Origin: Rhynchospora pubera
Lineage: Eukaryota; Streptophyta; Magnoliopsida; Poales; Cyperaceae
Direction: 5' to 3'
DNA: 64,000 nt
Assembly: GCA_028095005.1 (NCBI GenBank)
Contig: CM051459.1
Location: 129,497,657-129,561,656, forward strand
In this document: positions 49,456 through 62,145 of the stretch, piece by piece
Layout: each line of letters opens with the position of its first letter
How positions within the stretch are numbered: the stretch's first letter is position 1
The notes under the pieces: generated by a model
Databases searched by the model: none
Told to the model about the DNA's origin: nothing
What the model saw: the letters and a program-made list of their open reading frames with translations, nothing else
Translations under genes and position numbers: made by a program

Positions 49456-50518
49456 GAGAGTGAGGCGATAGGATGGAGAGAAAGAGTGCCAAACACATAG
49501 GAGGGATGTGAGCTTGAGGAAAATTTTTTTAAAAGAGATGTCAATTTACTCTTGCAACAACCTGCTGCTCTCATCCTATTCATGAAAGACTTTTTTCATT
49601 CTTTTGTCTAAGTTGATTTTCTCTAATATCTATTGATATCTTTAAGACGAAAAGTATTTAAGATTAAAATAAAAGAAGTCAATAAATGTATATGATCATT
49701 TTTTTTATATATTTATGTCAAGCTCAATGCACATGTAGACGGTTTCATGTGTTCCACAAAGTCCATGCATGTGATAAAAAGTGAAATTCATGAATTTTAT
49801 GTTGCTAATTTACTGTCAAAAGTACAATGCCATATTATTACTTAGTGGTCATACATATATCATGACAACTACAATGTTGCTAGAACGAAATAGTTTGGTT
49901 ATACAGTAGATATTTGAAAAAAAAAAATCAACTTATGTTTTTAGCATTGCTAAAATGCAGTAAATTCAACACCTCGTCTACGGTGTGATGAAATCTAATC
50001 GTGGTCCACACTTAATTTTGAAACAAATATGTACTTTTTAAAATTTAACTTACAAATACTTAATTAATAGTCTAAATAATTTATAATTGAACGCAAATCA
50101 TATTAATAAAACAAAACAAAAGTTTGACACAACAACATACAAATAGCCCAATACAATAATAAAACCACCTAAACATCAAACATAATATAATTCCCAAACT
50201 TTTTTCTTCAAGGACGTTCCGTAGCACTTCTTTTAGTGATCTCTTGGAGCTCAGTACCATTTTCTTTTTGTTCTTCATCAGTTTCTTTTTTTCTCTTTAT
50301 TTTTCTTTTGTTCGTCCTCTTTTTTCCTCGACGAAGATTTGTACCTTGCAATCTCTTGGAGCTCTTACCATTTTCTTTTGGTTTCCTCATTCATATTTCT
50401 TCATATATACAATCTTCCCCTACTACCTCTTTTCTTTTCCTGAAAAATTTGTCTCTATCTTCCAGCTGTAGACTACGAGAGAGGTATAATGGTCGTATAA
50501 TTAAAATGTCTATTATAA
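49456..50518. other. intergenic, no gene recognised
   Basis: AT-rich. A Lys/Glu-rich minus-strand ORF at 50208-50390 is low complexity. It includes two copies of a gatctcttggagctc-like phrase about 113 bp apart. No known domain. Confidence 0.35.
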
Positions 50519-50658
50519 GCTCTGTTTGGATAGGTGTGGGAAGAAAGGAAGAAGAGAAAAAATATTAGGAAGTGTGTAATTTTGTGAAGACTTTGAATTG
50601 TTTATAATTTTTTTTTCCTTCTTTCTTCTTCTTCTTTCTTCCTATATCCAAACGCACC
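50519..50658. mobile_element. Tourist-like MITE, copy E
   Basis: Ends gctctgtttggat and atatccaaacgcacc. Core aggaagtgtgtaattttgtg and aagactttgaattgtttata, close to copy B. Flanks contain tataa / tataa, but the 3-bp TSD cannot be fixed. Confidence 0.7.
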
Positions 50659-52481
50659 TATAAAGTAGATGGTCTCTATTAAGTGTAACCAACAATTGGG
50701 TTGGTTCATCGTTTAATATATTATCCAAATGAGATTCACACATATTAATTACGCTGCTATATATCGAGTTGAGTTACGCTTCGTTGGTGAGGAAATGTAT
50801 GTTGTTTGGTTTAGGAGAATTAATTATAAGTGAGCACAGATAAAATTAGTCAAGTAGTACTGAGAGTCTGGATAAAAGCAAGAGAAAACAATATGTTTGT
50901 TTGATGCGCTTGATCCGTTGTTTCTCTAAAGAAATATGTAAACATGTAATTCGTTTGACTGCTTCTATTTTCAAAATAGTACAATCACTATATGTATCCC
51001 TGATAATAAATGGTGTTGCTGCTTCTCGTGAAAGTAATTAGTTGTTTTTCTTATTGAGCATGATCATGTGTAGCATGAATTAAGGACATGCAAGTATATA
51101 GTTTGTAACATAAATAGACTCTCAAGTAAATTCAATACATAATTACATATATATATTTGAGATACCTTTGCTTTCCGCAAGAACAATACAATTTTTTCTG
51201 CTGTGACTTGTGACGATATCCACCATAATTGAAGGTTTAACTAAGTATAAACCTATATGCATATCTAACCTATAAGAATAACTTAGAGAATTAGATATAC
51301 CGCAGCGGAAATGATCGAACGCCTAGACCCGCTTGTCGGGGTTCGTATCTGCAGCCTTGTCTCTCTCCGTACGCAACCGGTACACCACAGCCTCAAGTTA
51401 GGACTTGGCGTCACCTTCCACGCTTCCACTTGCTGGTCTCGACTAGTGTGTGTGCCAAGCAATCAGATGGCTTCCTCCTCAGAAACTCTCCTCTCTTTCT
51501 GTGTGGAATATATACAGAACAACAGTTTTTCGCTTCTTAGATGCGTTTCTATTTATAGAGGAGTATATATAGGAGTTGATCTGAATAGATGTGATCTGTT
51601 TAGATTCCAGTCCCAGCGGTCCGCTGGCAGGACCAGCGACCCACTGGATCGTTCAGTGTCTGTGGCCCGCAGGCCTAGCCTGCATTGTCAAGGTACTCCT
51701 CTCGTCGTCGGGAAGATATCGTTTGGGGTCCTCTTATCTTTGATGCACTGTCCTCCTCAATTTCAGCGTAATTACCATATTTGACATAAGTAAGAGTTTT
51801 AATGTGAGTTCTGATCTGCGCTTCAAATTGGCTTCACTTATTCATCAGAAATTAAAAAAGAAGTAATAAAATTAATTTAAAAGAACTAGAAAAAGAAAAC
51901 TAAAAGCACCAAACACACGTAAAAAGGGATTTCATTAGAATTCAATCAAATAAAGATGAGAAAAATAAAATAAAATGAAAGCAGAGGTGTTAGTAGTTGC
52001 TTTTCTCAGGGATGACAATAACAAACGATCCGGCTGAAAAGTAGATCCTGTCAAATGTCAATCCAGCTGCTACATTTCACATTCCTAAAAAAAATTACTC
52101 TTTATATATATATTTTTTCTTTTTCTTTTTTTTTCCGTTGTCTTTTACAATAAAACGTTTTCTATTGTAATTTGTCACAAATTGGACATTCTTGGTATTT
52201 TGCACTTGAAAGCTATTAATTGGGCTGAAAGATGAGAACTATTGGGCTAGTCTTATGGGCCTTGGATATTTATCCGGTATGTGTTTACTATTATGCCCTT
52301 ATGATCTTTCTTCGGCTTGAGAGGTGCCACGGCTAAGTTCCGACAACCACACAGGCAACTCAGTACGAGTGTCCCAAAAAAAAAACCTTCTGTGTTTCCA
52401 TTTCGCGCGCTCTCTCTCTCTCTCTCAACACAACTACACAAGTACAAGGTTTTTGTTGACTAAGTAACAAACAACTAATCA
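50659..52481. other. intergenic and promoter region of the alpha/beta hydrolase
   Basis: A GC-richer stretch at 51290-51780 (accgcagcggaaatgatcga, ggtccgctggcaggaccagc) resembles a Copia-type LTR fragment read in reverse, but I found no ends. Its 157-codon ORF has no known domain. A CT repeat at 52409-52426 lies in the presumed 5' leader of the next gene. Confidence 0.35.
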
Positions 52482-54824
52482 ATGTCAGCCGCAATCTCTC
52501 TCTCTGTCTCCTTCTCCAAGCATCTAGTCGATTCTAACCAGAGAAGTCTTCTAAATTCCCGAAGAATCCATTTCACTGGTTCAATTCTTAACTTTTGTTT
52601 CTATGCATTCCTCTTTCATGTCTAATTTGGGACTAAACATTTTGGGTTATGCATTGCTAATTTGATTGAAGGAACTAGGTGTGCAATAGCAAGAAGAGAG
52701 CTTTTACGAAAAAGCATTGCTTTATCTGTGTGCTGCTCTTTATTGGCTGTTGATAAAGCTCAAGGTTTGTCTTCTTTGTCTTCAATTATTGTAATTTTTG
52801 TTACATGTGATACTATTATATAGATAAAATAATTTATATTGGTTTACCTTTTGACTTTTAGGAATGGAGATGTTACCATTCAAAGAAGACGGTTATAACT
52901 TCTGGACATGGAGAGGTCATAAAATACACTATGTCGTGGAAGGTAGCGGGCCCGCTGTAGTCCTTGTCCATGGTTTTGGTGCTTCAGCTTTCCATTGGAG
53001 GTTGATTTCTTCATCATTTTATCATTTTCTATGAAATACATGAAACCAATCTGCAATTGACACGTCTTTGTGTGTGTTTGAAAAGAATAACATTAACTTG
53101 ACAACTATTAGTTTCTCTTTTTCTTTTTTTACTGGAATTGGACAACAAATATTCTTGCAAGCTCCGTTGTGGACTGTTGACCTCACCATAGCTATAAAAA
53201 ATTGACATCATAATTAATTATGAGGATATAAGATGAAAATATTTTTGCCCCTCCTATCAAATAAATTTAATACCTGTTAGTGCCTGTAAGAGGATTCTTA
53301 TTTTTGACATCTAATAATTTATTTGATGTGAATTTGACTTTTGGTTAAAGGTATAACATCCCAGAGTTGGCTAAAAACTACAAGGTCTATGCACTAGACT
53401 TGCTAGGTTTTGGTTGGAGTGAGAAGGCAATAATCGAATATGATGCAAGCATTTGGATGGATCAACTATCAGATTTCCTTTCAGAAATAGTTAAAGAGCC
53501 AGCCTTTCTAGTTGGGAACAGGTAGATCTAAAATTTTGATTTCCTGTTAGTTTAGATTTTTTGTTTTTCTTTTCCCTCTTTTTTTTTTGTTGAAAAAAGG
53601 CGGTACATAACACCACCAGTTTTAGAAACTACCTGCTCATATGTCAGTCTCATACCAGAATCAATAAAACAATACACTTACCAAAATAAAAACAAACTTC
53701 ACCCATCATGTACCAATAACCCACATCTGACAACCCCCACCCTTATTCTCTTCTCAGTGAATGACGAGCTAAGCACTGTCATTAATTGTAGATTAATGAA
53801 TGATCTTACTAGCAGTTAGATGTTGATTGATGCAAATTTTACAACTCAGTTGGTGTTATTTGAAAATATGGTAGAATGGTGGCAGACTGGTAGGCTGGCA
53901 GCCATTTTCAAACAACCCCTTGTGTTACTTCTAATATATTGTAATTTTTCTTTTCAGTTTGGGCGGATTCACAGTTTTATTAACAGCTGCCGAGAAGACT
54001 AGTAAAGTTCGTGGTGTTGTGTTGCTCAACTCAGCAGGACAATTTGGGGATCCCAACAAAAAATCTGATAAAAAGGAAGGGGAAAGTGCTATAGATAAAT
54101 TTCTCGTGAAGCCGCTTAAGGAGGCTTTCCAACGTGTGGTTCTTGGGGTTATTTTCTGGCAGTCTAAGCAACCCGCCAGGATCGAGAAAGTTTTGAAAAG
54201 TGTAAAGTACTTTGCTGATTTTTCTATTTACTGTGTTTCTGATGTTCAATCTATTGGAGTCCATGTTTACCAAATTAACTAACGAATGTTGCACGTGAAA
54301 TTAATGATTAAGCAACTAACTAAAAATGCTCTTTTCAGGTGTATATAAATTCAGCCAACGTAGATGAGTATCTTGTCAAATCCATAACTGCCCCAGCTTC
54401 TGATCCAAATGCCGGAGAGGTCTATTACAGGTAGCGAAACCACCATTCTCGCTCTATTATTGTTGTCAATTTTTTTAATATTTAGGTACAGATGCACAAT
54501 TTTTGACAGTTTGACTAACAAACGTCGATGCATCTGTACAGACTGATGACTCGGTTCATGACAAATCAGAGCAAGTACACTCTAGACAGCCTCCTCAGCA
54601 AGCTGTCATGCCCATTGCTACTGCTTTGGGGCGATCTAGACCCGTGGGTGGGGCCCACGAAGGCTGCTCGGATCAAAGAATTTTACCCCAGCACTTCAGT
54701 TGTCAATCTGCAAGCAGGCCATTGCCCGCACGATGAAGTCCCAGAGCTCGTCAACAAGGCTTTGCTGGAATGGCTGAACAGTAACAGCTTGGAGCCCAAC
54801 CCCAGCAGTCTTCAAGCCGTTTGA
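52482..54824 (+). CDS. plastid alpha/beta hydrolase related to chlorophyll dephytylase (At4g36530-like)
   Basis: Seven exons: 52482-52578, 52672-52764, 52862-53000, 53351-53521, 53958-54201, 54339-54430 and 54542-54824, all phases consistent, giving 372 residues. The first about 65 residues are Ser/Arg-rich with few acids (MSAAISLSVSFSKHLVDSNQ), a likely plastid transit peptide. The hydrolase core then shows the oxyanion strand VLVHGFGASAFHWR, the nucleophile elbow GNSLGG with Ser167 split across exons 4/5, the acid in LLWGDLDPW (Asp312) and His339 in AGHCPHDE. The triad is complete. Relatives include CLD1, which removes phytol from chlorophyll during turnover; whether this paralogue does so is inference. 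The last intron phases and C-terminus (SSLQAV) are clear. Intron 4 contains retroelement-like sequence near 53580-53660. Confidence 0.9.
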
Positions 54825-55080
54825 TTGCTATAGTTTCAACCAGATTTCAATTTTACTAAATGTAGTACGTAGCATAGTAATGTATAAAATTTTCCGCAGT
54901 GAAAAGAGATTGGTCGATTTATACTAATTGTTATAATGTTGTTGTAAAAGGGAAGGAATTTTAAAAGATTATTTTCTTGCAAACGTATAAATCCATTTTT
55001 TTTTCTTCTTATTCTTTTCCCTCATATCTGTGCAAAAACGGAAAAACCCAACAAATTGAAAAATAAAAAAGTTGTACTGC
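54825..55080 (+). other. 3' region of the alpha/beta hydrolase gene
   Basis: AT-rich 3' UTR/terminator, ending at the TSD of a hAT-type MITE. Confidence 0.4.
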
Positions 55081-55088
55081 ACTATAAC

Positions 55089-55367
55089 TAGGGGTGAAAA
55101 CGGTCACCGTTTCGACCGTCCTTTCGTTTCGTTTCGTCCAAAACGAAACGAAACGGTTAAGATTTTTTGTTGCGTTTTATAAATGAAACGGTTAACGAAA
55201 GCTTAGAACAGTTTCGTCCATGTGTATTTTCGTGGTATTTTCGTGATTTCGACCGTTTCGTTTTGGACGAAACGGTTAACACAAATTGGTGATCAATTTC
55301 GTTTTAAAACGAAACGGTTAACGAAATCGACCGTTTTCGTGGTCGTTTTAGACGTTATGCAGCCATA
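55089..55367. mobile_element. hAT-type MITE, 279 bp, rich in gaaacggttaac
   Basis: Exact 8-bp TSD ACTATAAC at 55081-55088 and 55368-55375. Ends taggggtgaaaacgg and ccgtttt...cagccata. The interior repeats cgaaacggttaacgaaa and gtttcgttttggacgaaacg in both orientations. It sits between the hydrolase stop and the reductase start. Confidence 0.85.
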
Positions 55368-55629
55368 ACTATAACAGATTGCGTAAAAGAGATTGGAAAC
55401 TGGATAATCTCTGAACAATAGGCCTACATTGATACAACCCATGGATACAGGCCCACCTTATAACTTCTTTCTTTGTTCCAAGTTCCAACTTCATTACTCA
55501 CTTTTCGTTTTCGGTTGATAAAAATGGAGACGATACAAGATGCAAGTACAACTTTCTCCCAATTGACTTTGATCAAGTGGGCTGTCACTTGTCAGAGGGA
55601 CCGACCTCATCTTCTCGACTGAGGCAGCA

Positions 55630-57739
55630 ATGGAGGAGAAGAGCAAAGTGCTAGTGGTAGGCGCCACTGGAAAGCTGGGGAGAGAACTGGTAATGGCAAG
55701 TGTCGCCGCTTCTCACCCCACCTACGCTTTAGTACGGGACCTCTCCATTGTCTCTTCTCCCTCCTCGTCAAATTCTGACAAGTGGGTTCTTCTCCAATCC
55801 TTCCTTTCTCACGGTGTTCATCTCCTTCAGGTCTCTTCCGTGCTCTCTCAACTTGTATAAATGGATCAATCTATCTTTTCTTTTTTCTGGGGTTATTGCG
55901 TTTGGCGTCGGAATTGATTGATTGATTCTTCCTGTTTATAAATTTTAGGGATCATTTGATGATTATGAGAGTTTAATTGAAGCTGTGAAACAAGTGGATG
56001 TGGTGATTTGTGCTGTGCCATCAAAGAATGCACTGGAACAAAAGCCACTGATCCGAGCAATTAAAGAAGCTGGTTGCATCAAAGTAAGGAATCATCATGA
56101 ATTCCCCTAATTTTGCATCAGAATTCAATTTTGGTTTTTGAATTGTCAATGCTGCGTGTTTATTGATTTATGATTGTTATGAATTTGGTAGCTGATAGAT
56201 TATGTCTGATTAACATAATGTGTGCAAGTAGGTTCTATACTCAGCATCTGATGTTGGGATGTGAGAGTATAAAACCAACAATAAATAAATTAGTTACCAT
56301 AAATGAAACACTGCATTTCTCGCAATTGCAAAGCTGAGCATGACTTTCTGATATTTATGAACTAATAACAAGATTCGATAGAATTAATAGAAAAAGTTAA
56401 CAGAAAAATTTAGTTATTTTTTGCTTATTTAAATAATAAACATGTTATTTGCAACAGATTAGGTTAGCTGCAATACAATAAATATTGAACGTTGGTTACA
56501 AGTACAGTAAGAATATTGGGCTAAGAATATTGGGCATGATTTGCAAATACTATTTTATCTTACTGCAGAGATTTATCCCATCCGAGTTCGGGGCTGATCC
56601 AACAAAGGTTCAAATACTCGGCATGGATTACGACTTCTACGAGAAAAAAGCCGAGATGCGTCAATTTATTGAATCAGAGGGGATTCCCCACACTTACATT
56701 TCCTGCAATTTCCTAATGAGATATTTGCTCCCTTCTTTGGTTCAACCAGGTTTAGACTCACCACCAAGAGATGAAATAAAGATATTTGGAGATGGAAACA
56801 CCAAAGGTTACTTATTTCCTCCATGCCTCTCTCTCTCTCTCTCTCTCAGCCCCCTTGGTACACCAAAATTGAAAGAAAAAGAAGCAGAAACAATGGAAAT
56901 GTTGCACTTACTTTCGCTGCAGTTACTGTTACCCAGTACATCTGGATCTTTAATTTCTTTGTAATTTTTTTGGCCAAAGGGAATTTATCAAACAGCCTCC
57001 TGCACAATGCTTGTTTTGTTTAATCTTTTTGACAAATTTGACCATTCTTGTCTAGTGTGTATTTCATTGTTCACAAGTCATGACACCCCATTTTGCTCCC
57101 ATACATGTCATAACTCTTGCTGTCTGGTATACCCCTCTAGTAGTGTTTATTTATTTATTTTTATGTGTCCATTATCATAATCTTTTTTTTTACTAGAAAT
57201 TTTCTTTTGTACTTAATTAGTCCTTCATACTTTTATGGTTTTCTTCTATTTTATTAATTATTTATGTTTTTTTATTTTCTCAGCAATATTTGTGAAAGAT
57301 TGTGACGTGGCTAAATTTACCTTATGTGCCATTGACGACCCAAGAACATTAAATAAGACATTATATTTGAGACCTCCGGGAAACATATGCTCCATGCATG
57401 AGTTGGTTGACATGTGGGAGCATAAGATAAGAAAAGCACTAAGGAAAATTTACATTTCAAAGGAAGAACTCCTCAAGGCTATCAACGGTATGTACCATTT
57501 TGTGATACATTATATATGTTTTCAGTTTGAAATTATGCACTTTGGTGCGGCTAATTATGGGTATTTTATTTTTAGGGACGCCATATCCAAAGAATATGGA
57601 TATGATATTCATATATTCTGCATTTGTCAAGGGCGACAATACATACTTTGATATTGATTCATCAGGTGTTGAGGCAACCCACCTATATCCTCATGTTAGA
57701 TACACCACTGTTAGTCAATATTTAGACACCCTCGTCTGA
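55630..57739 (+). CDS. NmrA/isoflavone-reductase-like NAD(P)-dependent reductase (At4g34540-like)
   Basis: Five exons: 55630-55830, 55949-56083, 56569-56806, 57284-57487 and 57576-57739, giving 313 residues. The Rossmann dinucleotide loop is VLVVGATGKLGREL (residues 8-21), followed by HPTYALVRD. Further PCBER/isoflavone-reductase family marks are VDVVICAVPSK, GCIKRFIPSEFGADP, the Lys-bearing YDFYEKKAEMRQFIESEGIP, FGDGNTKAIFVKDCDVAKF, DDPRTLNKTLYLRPPGNICS and the tail YPHVRYTTVSQYLDTLV. The family reduces phenylpropanoid-derived substrates with NADPH, usually in the cytosol; the substrate of this clade is not known to me. Intron 3 contains a CT microsatellite (56827-56846). Confidence 0.9.
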
Positions 57740-59188
57740 ATTTGACATCATTTTTTGGTATCTTATATTTTTCTATCTTGTTGGTGAAAATGACACCGGG
57801 ATATTTACAAACTGTTGATATCATTCAACAATTGAGATATTGCATCCATAAGAGCATCTGTTTGAATTATTTACACTAACTTCATTACAACGGAAATTCA
57901 TTGATTGGTTTACATATTGCAGTTACCTTGCTATTTTATGTAATGGAAATCCATAAGAGCATCAACATTTTAGGAAATTTGTAATATTGTACATCGAAAT
58001 CGAAACGTATATATTTATCTTGGGCTCTTGGCTCCACCAAATCCCTGTAGCTAAGCAGTATGGCAGTATGGCTGTATGGCTGATAGGTGGGGCCCACTTG
58101 TGAGGTTTGATCTAATCCTAACCGTTCAATTAGTGTACACCATCTTGATAATCCAATTCACTCCAGTTTTATATGTTCGAACTTCGATCTGCTTTTTCAA
58201 AGTTTTTCGCCAAAGGCTTCGATTCTCTCTTCGTTCCTCTCGCAGATGGGATTGCCAATTTGCCTTGTGGGTTGAGTACGGAGATTCTTCTCGCAGACAA
58301 AGCACGTATTCGTATCCTCTAGTGCGTAGCTCTCAACAAGGACCGTCCGATCGAAATGGACAATTCGATTTCAAGCGGAACTTTTATCCCTTAAAAAAAT
58401 TTGTTTGAGGTCCTTCCCGAGTGATTTTCTCCACGAAATTTTATGCGTAGATTCATAGAAATATGAAAAATCTATTGTTGACAAGAATTTTGTGAAATGA
58501 CTTTCTTAATTATTTTCATTCATTTTATGCGAGCTTAGGGGACTTCTTGCATATTTTCCAGGGTTTTTGGAATGTTTTAGGTATTTTCAGGACGCAATAA
58601 ATTTCTCTGTCCTTCAGGAAAAATTTTGTTATTTTTTTTAATTTTTGGAAGTCATTTGGTATATTTTATAGAATTTTCTGAAGTTCTTGCATTTTTTCTT
58701 TATTTTTTCAATCGTGAAAATTTAGAGTTAAACACTTAAATTGTAAATATGTTGTAAAGAAAGCCACCCAAATTGCAAGTCAATTGGCCAAGGATCAAAT
58801 GATTGGGTGCTTGGGTCTCACAAACTAAGTCAAATACCTCTAATGTAATTATTTTCTTAGCATTTTGTTTGTTATTCTATTTTGAGCGAAATACACAACT
58901 ATTGTACTGCTAAAGTGTCAGTATCATAAGTCAACTTGGTACTTTAAAACTGATTTTAAACCTCCACGTGTTCAGACTAAATTTATTTATTTTTAATTTC
59001 AAATGACATATTGAGTTCAAATTTTTTGTGATGCACAATTCTTATATATTATAAAATATTATATTACAAAGCTATTAAAATTTGATCACACAAACACGCG
59101 ATTCCCCAATAGTATCATTCTTGAGATTGCTTACAAAAAAAATTTTTTGCTGGTGCGGATTTTAGTGGGACCTATAGGAAATACTAGT
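57740..59188. other. intergenic, no gene recognised
   Basis: Begins with the reductase 3' UTR. A more GC-balanced block at 58070-58440 (with aggtggggcccacttgtgag and acaaggaccgtccgatcgaa) has a 110-codon ORF without a known domain. It resembles repeat-derived sequence. The rest is AT-rich. Confidence 0.35.
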
Positions 59189-59337
59189 GGCTCCGTTTGG
59201 ATGAAGTGTGGGAATAAGAAAATAAAAAAAATAAGGGAATAAATTTATTATAAACAATCCAAATTTTTCACAAAGTTACACACTTCCCAATACTTCTTCC
59301 CTTATTCCTCTTATTCCCACAGCATCCAAATATGAAG
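59189..59337. mobile_element. Tourist-like MITE, copy F
   Basis: Left end ggctccgtttggat, right end catccaaata. Core ataaacaatccaaatttttc followed by acaaagttacacacttccc. Arms gtgtgggaataagaaaataa and cttattcctcttattcccac pair with each other and differ from copies A, B and E. Confidence 0.75.
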
Positions 59338-60802
59338 TATAGCTCATGTGGTTTATAAAAGACATGCAAACGAGCTTAATATCATCATTAGATTTGTTGC
59401 ACGTGTATAAATTGAACTAGAACAAGAATATGGATGATTGAACTAGAGACTAAACTATCTCTTTTTACATATTTGCCTCTAAGCTCTTATTTAACTTTAG
59501 TTGTCACGATACTCAATTTTTTTTAAGTTATTAGTTTGTGATTAATATTTTTTCATTATTATTGTTATGGTGCAAGTTCATCGATCATTTTATGATGAAT
59601 CAAGACATCAAATTGGTAATTACTCAATTAATGCCACAAAAGGTGACAAAATTGAGAAATTTCTTTGTGTTGTTTGTGGAATGTTTACAATGAGATCCCA
59701 CGTAATTTGCAAATAGATTATGTAATGTGATATATAGTTGTAAAATGAAATGGAGGGGATGATAGTGTGTAATTTGTGTGATAGATGTATGATGACAATG
59801 ATGAAGCGTGAATTAGACGCTTTACAATCCATTCGGTTATGTCTTACAGATCTATACTTTTGGACTTTCTTCACATCAAAGCTGACACGAATTTGCATAT
59901 TGTCCACTAAAAATTGGAAGACATGTTCAATGTACTAATCTTAACATGAAATTTGCGTATATAAAGGGTGACACAAAATTTGTAGTCTCTTTTTTTTCCT
60001 TCATATTTCTATAATTTTATTTGTTTCTACTATATTTGATTGCACTTTGCATTAAGATCGTACCATTTAAAATCATTTTCACATGTTATGTAGATACTTT
60101 AGTTAGATTAATTTATGATTACTTTTTATAGTGTAATGCATTTTTTTATTGTCTCTAAAATCTTGTAAGGCAGATCATCTATATGGATGTTTCAAAATTT
60201 GCTCTACTAAACGGACAAGAGTTTGAATATTATCAATATCGATAGTTATAACTGTATGCACAATTATTAGTCACACCTTTTCCGTTCATATCAACACTTA
60301 TCAGATGAAGCAAAAGTTGAAATGAAATGATTCTTATTGTATATTATTGGGCTTTGTTTCTTGTACATACTTGGCATTTTGTTAACTTTTTCCTTTTTAT
60401 TTCCTCTATGATTGAAATCGATAAATGCTAATGACGAGACTCTCTGTTCCCTCTTCTTTTATTTATTTTTTATCTTGTCTATTTATTTATTTATTTCCTA
60501 CTACCTTTCCGCTCACATCCTGACATACATATAGATGAAGATGTGCAATACATTGTTTTTGCGCAAATAAACACATGCTAGATTCAAACCACAATGAGAA
60601 AAAAAGAGGGGAGAGAGAAAGGAGAACTGCATCAGTATGTTCTTGTTAGAGAAATAAAATTAATTTTGTTATAAAGTCATATCTATATGATTTTTTTTTA
60701 CTTGAATTTTATAAGGTAAATTTAATGGTGCCAACTAATTTTGTTTGCAATTTAAATGTAAAAACAACATATACATATTATAAATTTGCGTATGAGTTTG
60801 GA
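59338..60802. other. intergenic, no gene recognised
   Basis: AT-rich with short non-conserved ORFs only. Confidence 0.35.
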
Positions 60803-60810
60803 GTTGGACT

Positions 60811-61402
60811 TAGGATTGAGCAAAAAACTCGGCCCTCGTGAGCTAGCTCAAACTTGAATCGAATAAAACTCGATAGCAACTCGAGCCGAAACAGCTCGAG
60901 CTGGAATAACTCGAGCTATACCAGCTCAGCAGACTCATGAGCCGAGTTCGAGTTACCTTCAGCTCGCTCAGCCCAACTCGTGAAACTTAGCCCAATTTGT
61001 TTGATAATGTTATGTGGCTTAATATCGTTGTATTCTATAGCGGTTTATTTAAATTATTTGGTATGTTATGTGGCTTAATATCGTTATATCTATATTCTAT
61101 AGTGGGTTAAATTATTTTGTTCTTCGTTGATGTTAAATATGAGTACTATGTGTATTTTAGACATTGTTTAATGTTTATGCTGTTTGCGTTTTAGTTCATG
61201 CCATTACAAGTTTCAAAGTTTGATATTTAATAACGATCTAGTTTTCAAGTCACGAGCTAACTCGAGTTCCAATGAGTCGAGTTTGAGCTGCAATAAAAAC
61301 TCGAAATTATCTTGCTGTGATGAGCTAAGCCAGCTCAACTTGAGATGAGCCTGAGTTCAAGTAACCCTCAGCTCGCTCAGACTCAGCTCATCTACACCCC
61401 TA
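60811..61402. mobile_element. hAT-type element of the gctcgag-rich class, 592 bp
   Basis: Exact 8-bp TSD GTTGGACT at 60803-60810 and 61403-61410. Left end taggattgagc, right end ctacacccctA (inverse taggggtgtag). Subterminal zones are full of ctcgagc / gagctcg / agctcgctcag motifs in both orientations around an AT-rich centre. Confidence 0.85.
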
Positions 61403-61410
61403 GTTGGACT

Positions 61411-61758
61411 TGAGAAAATAAAGTATGCAGGTTAAGTGTTCGTATGACAAAATAAATTGAGTTTGTCGACAATAGCATTTATAAAACTAAAAATAAACAA
61501 AAAGCAAATTGACAATGATGGTTACAGGTATACAAATACGGAAAAAAATATTAATCATTTGGAGAGATGAAGATAATCATATGACTTAATTCTGACTAGG
61601 ATTGAATCTTGTACACTATCATTTATTTCATTTCTAATAATTCAAAATTTATATCAACTAATTAAAAGTAACTTCAATCATATCGATTAAATAGTATAGC
61701 AATCTACATTTGTTCTTTTTGGTATCAAAATCTATGTTTTCCAAAAAAAAAAATGAGT
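61411..61758. other. spacer, no gene recognised
   Basis: AT-rich sequence between the hAT element and the palindromic element. Confidence 0.35.
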
Positions 61759-62145
61759 GGCTATATAGTATCAAATATATAGAACACATATACTTATCCA
61801 ACATGATAAAATTATAATTTTTTAAGATTAGAATGGCTGATCCAATCCGTTCAAATTGTTATACGTTATAAAATCTATATGGAGACCAAACTATATATAT
61901 TTTTTCAAATTTTTTTACTATTTTTTTGGATTTTTTGAATATGCTCAATCTAAGTTATGAAGTCTCCAATTTTGAAAATTCGAAAAAAATAATTAAAAAT
62001 TTAAAAAAATATATAATTTGATTTTCAAGAATATTTTAATATAGAGATCATATTAAACGATTTAAATCGACCGTTTAATAAAATTTTAATGGTCGATATT
62101 TATATCGTGTTTAACATACTATATTTGATTCTAGGTTGCTAAAAA
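61759..62145. repeat. long palindromic element 5
   Basis: A close, AT-drifted relative of the element at 36222-36594: atggctgatccaatccgttc, ggagaccaaactatatatat and ttttactatttttttggatt against gatcatattaaacgatttaa, tcgaccgttt and ctatatttgattctagg. The inverted arms are still visible. Confidence 0.65.

Noticed and set aside
50208..50390. Lys/Glu-rich 60-codon minus-strand ORF
   Set aside because: Low-complexity sequence from poly-purine DNA with an internal direct repeat; no support as a gene.
51311..51784. 157-codon ORF in a GC-richer patch
   Set aside because: No recognisable domain or splice partners; the DNA looks like an LTR fragment, so I do not call a gene.
53575..53760. Possible retroelement tail in intron 4 of the hydrolase gene
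   Set aside because: T-run followed by ggcggtacataacaccacca is suggestive, but I could not find coding sequence, ends or a TSD, so it is mentioned only in the gene entry.
58076..58408. 110-codon ORF
   Set aside because: No domain, odd composition, and the DNA has repeat-like phrases (gtccgatcgaa); kept only in the intergenic note.
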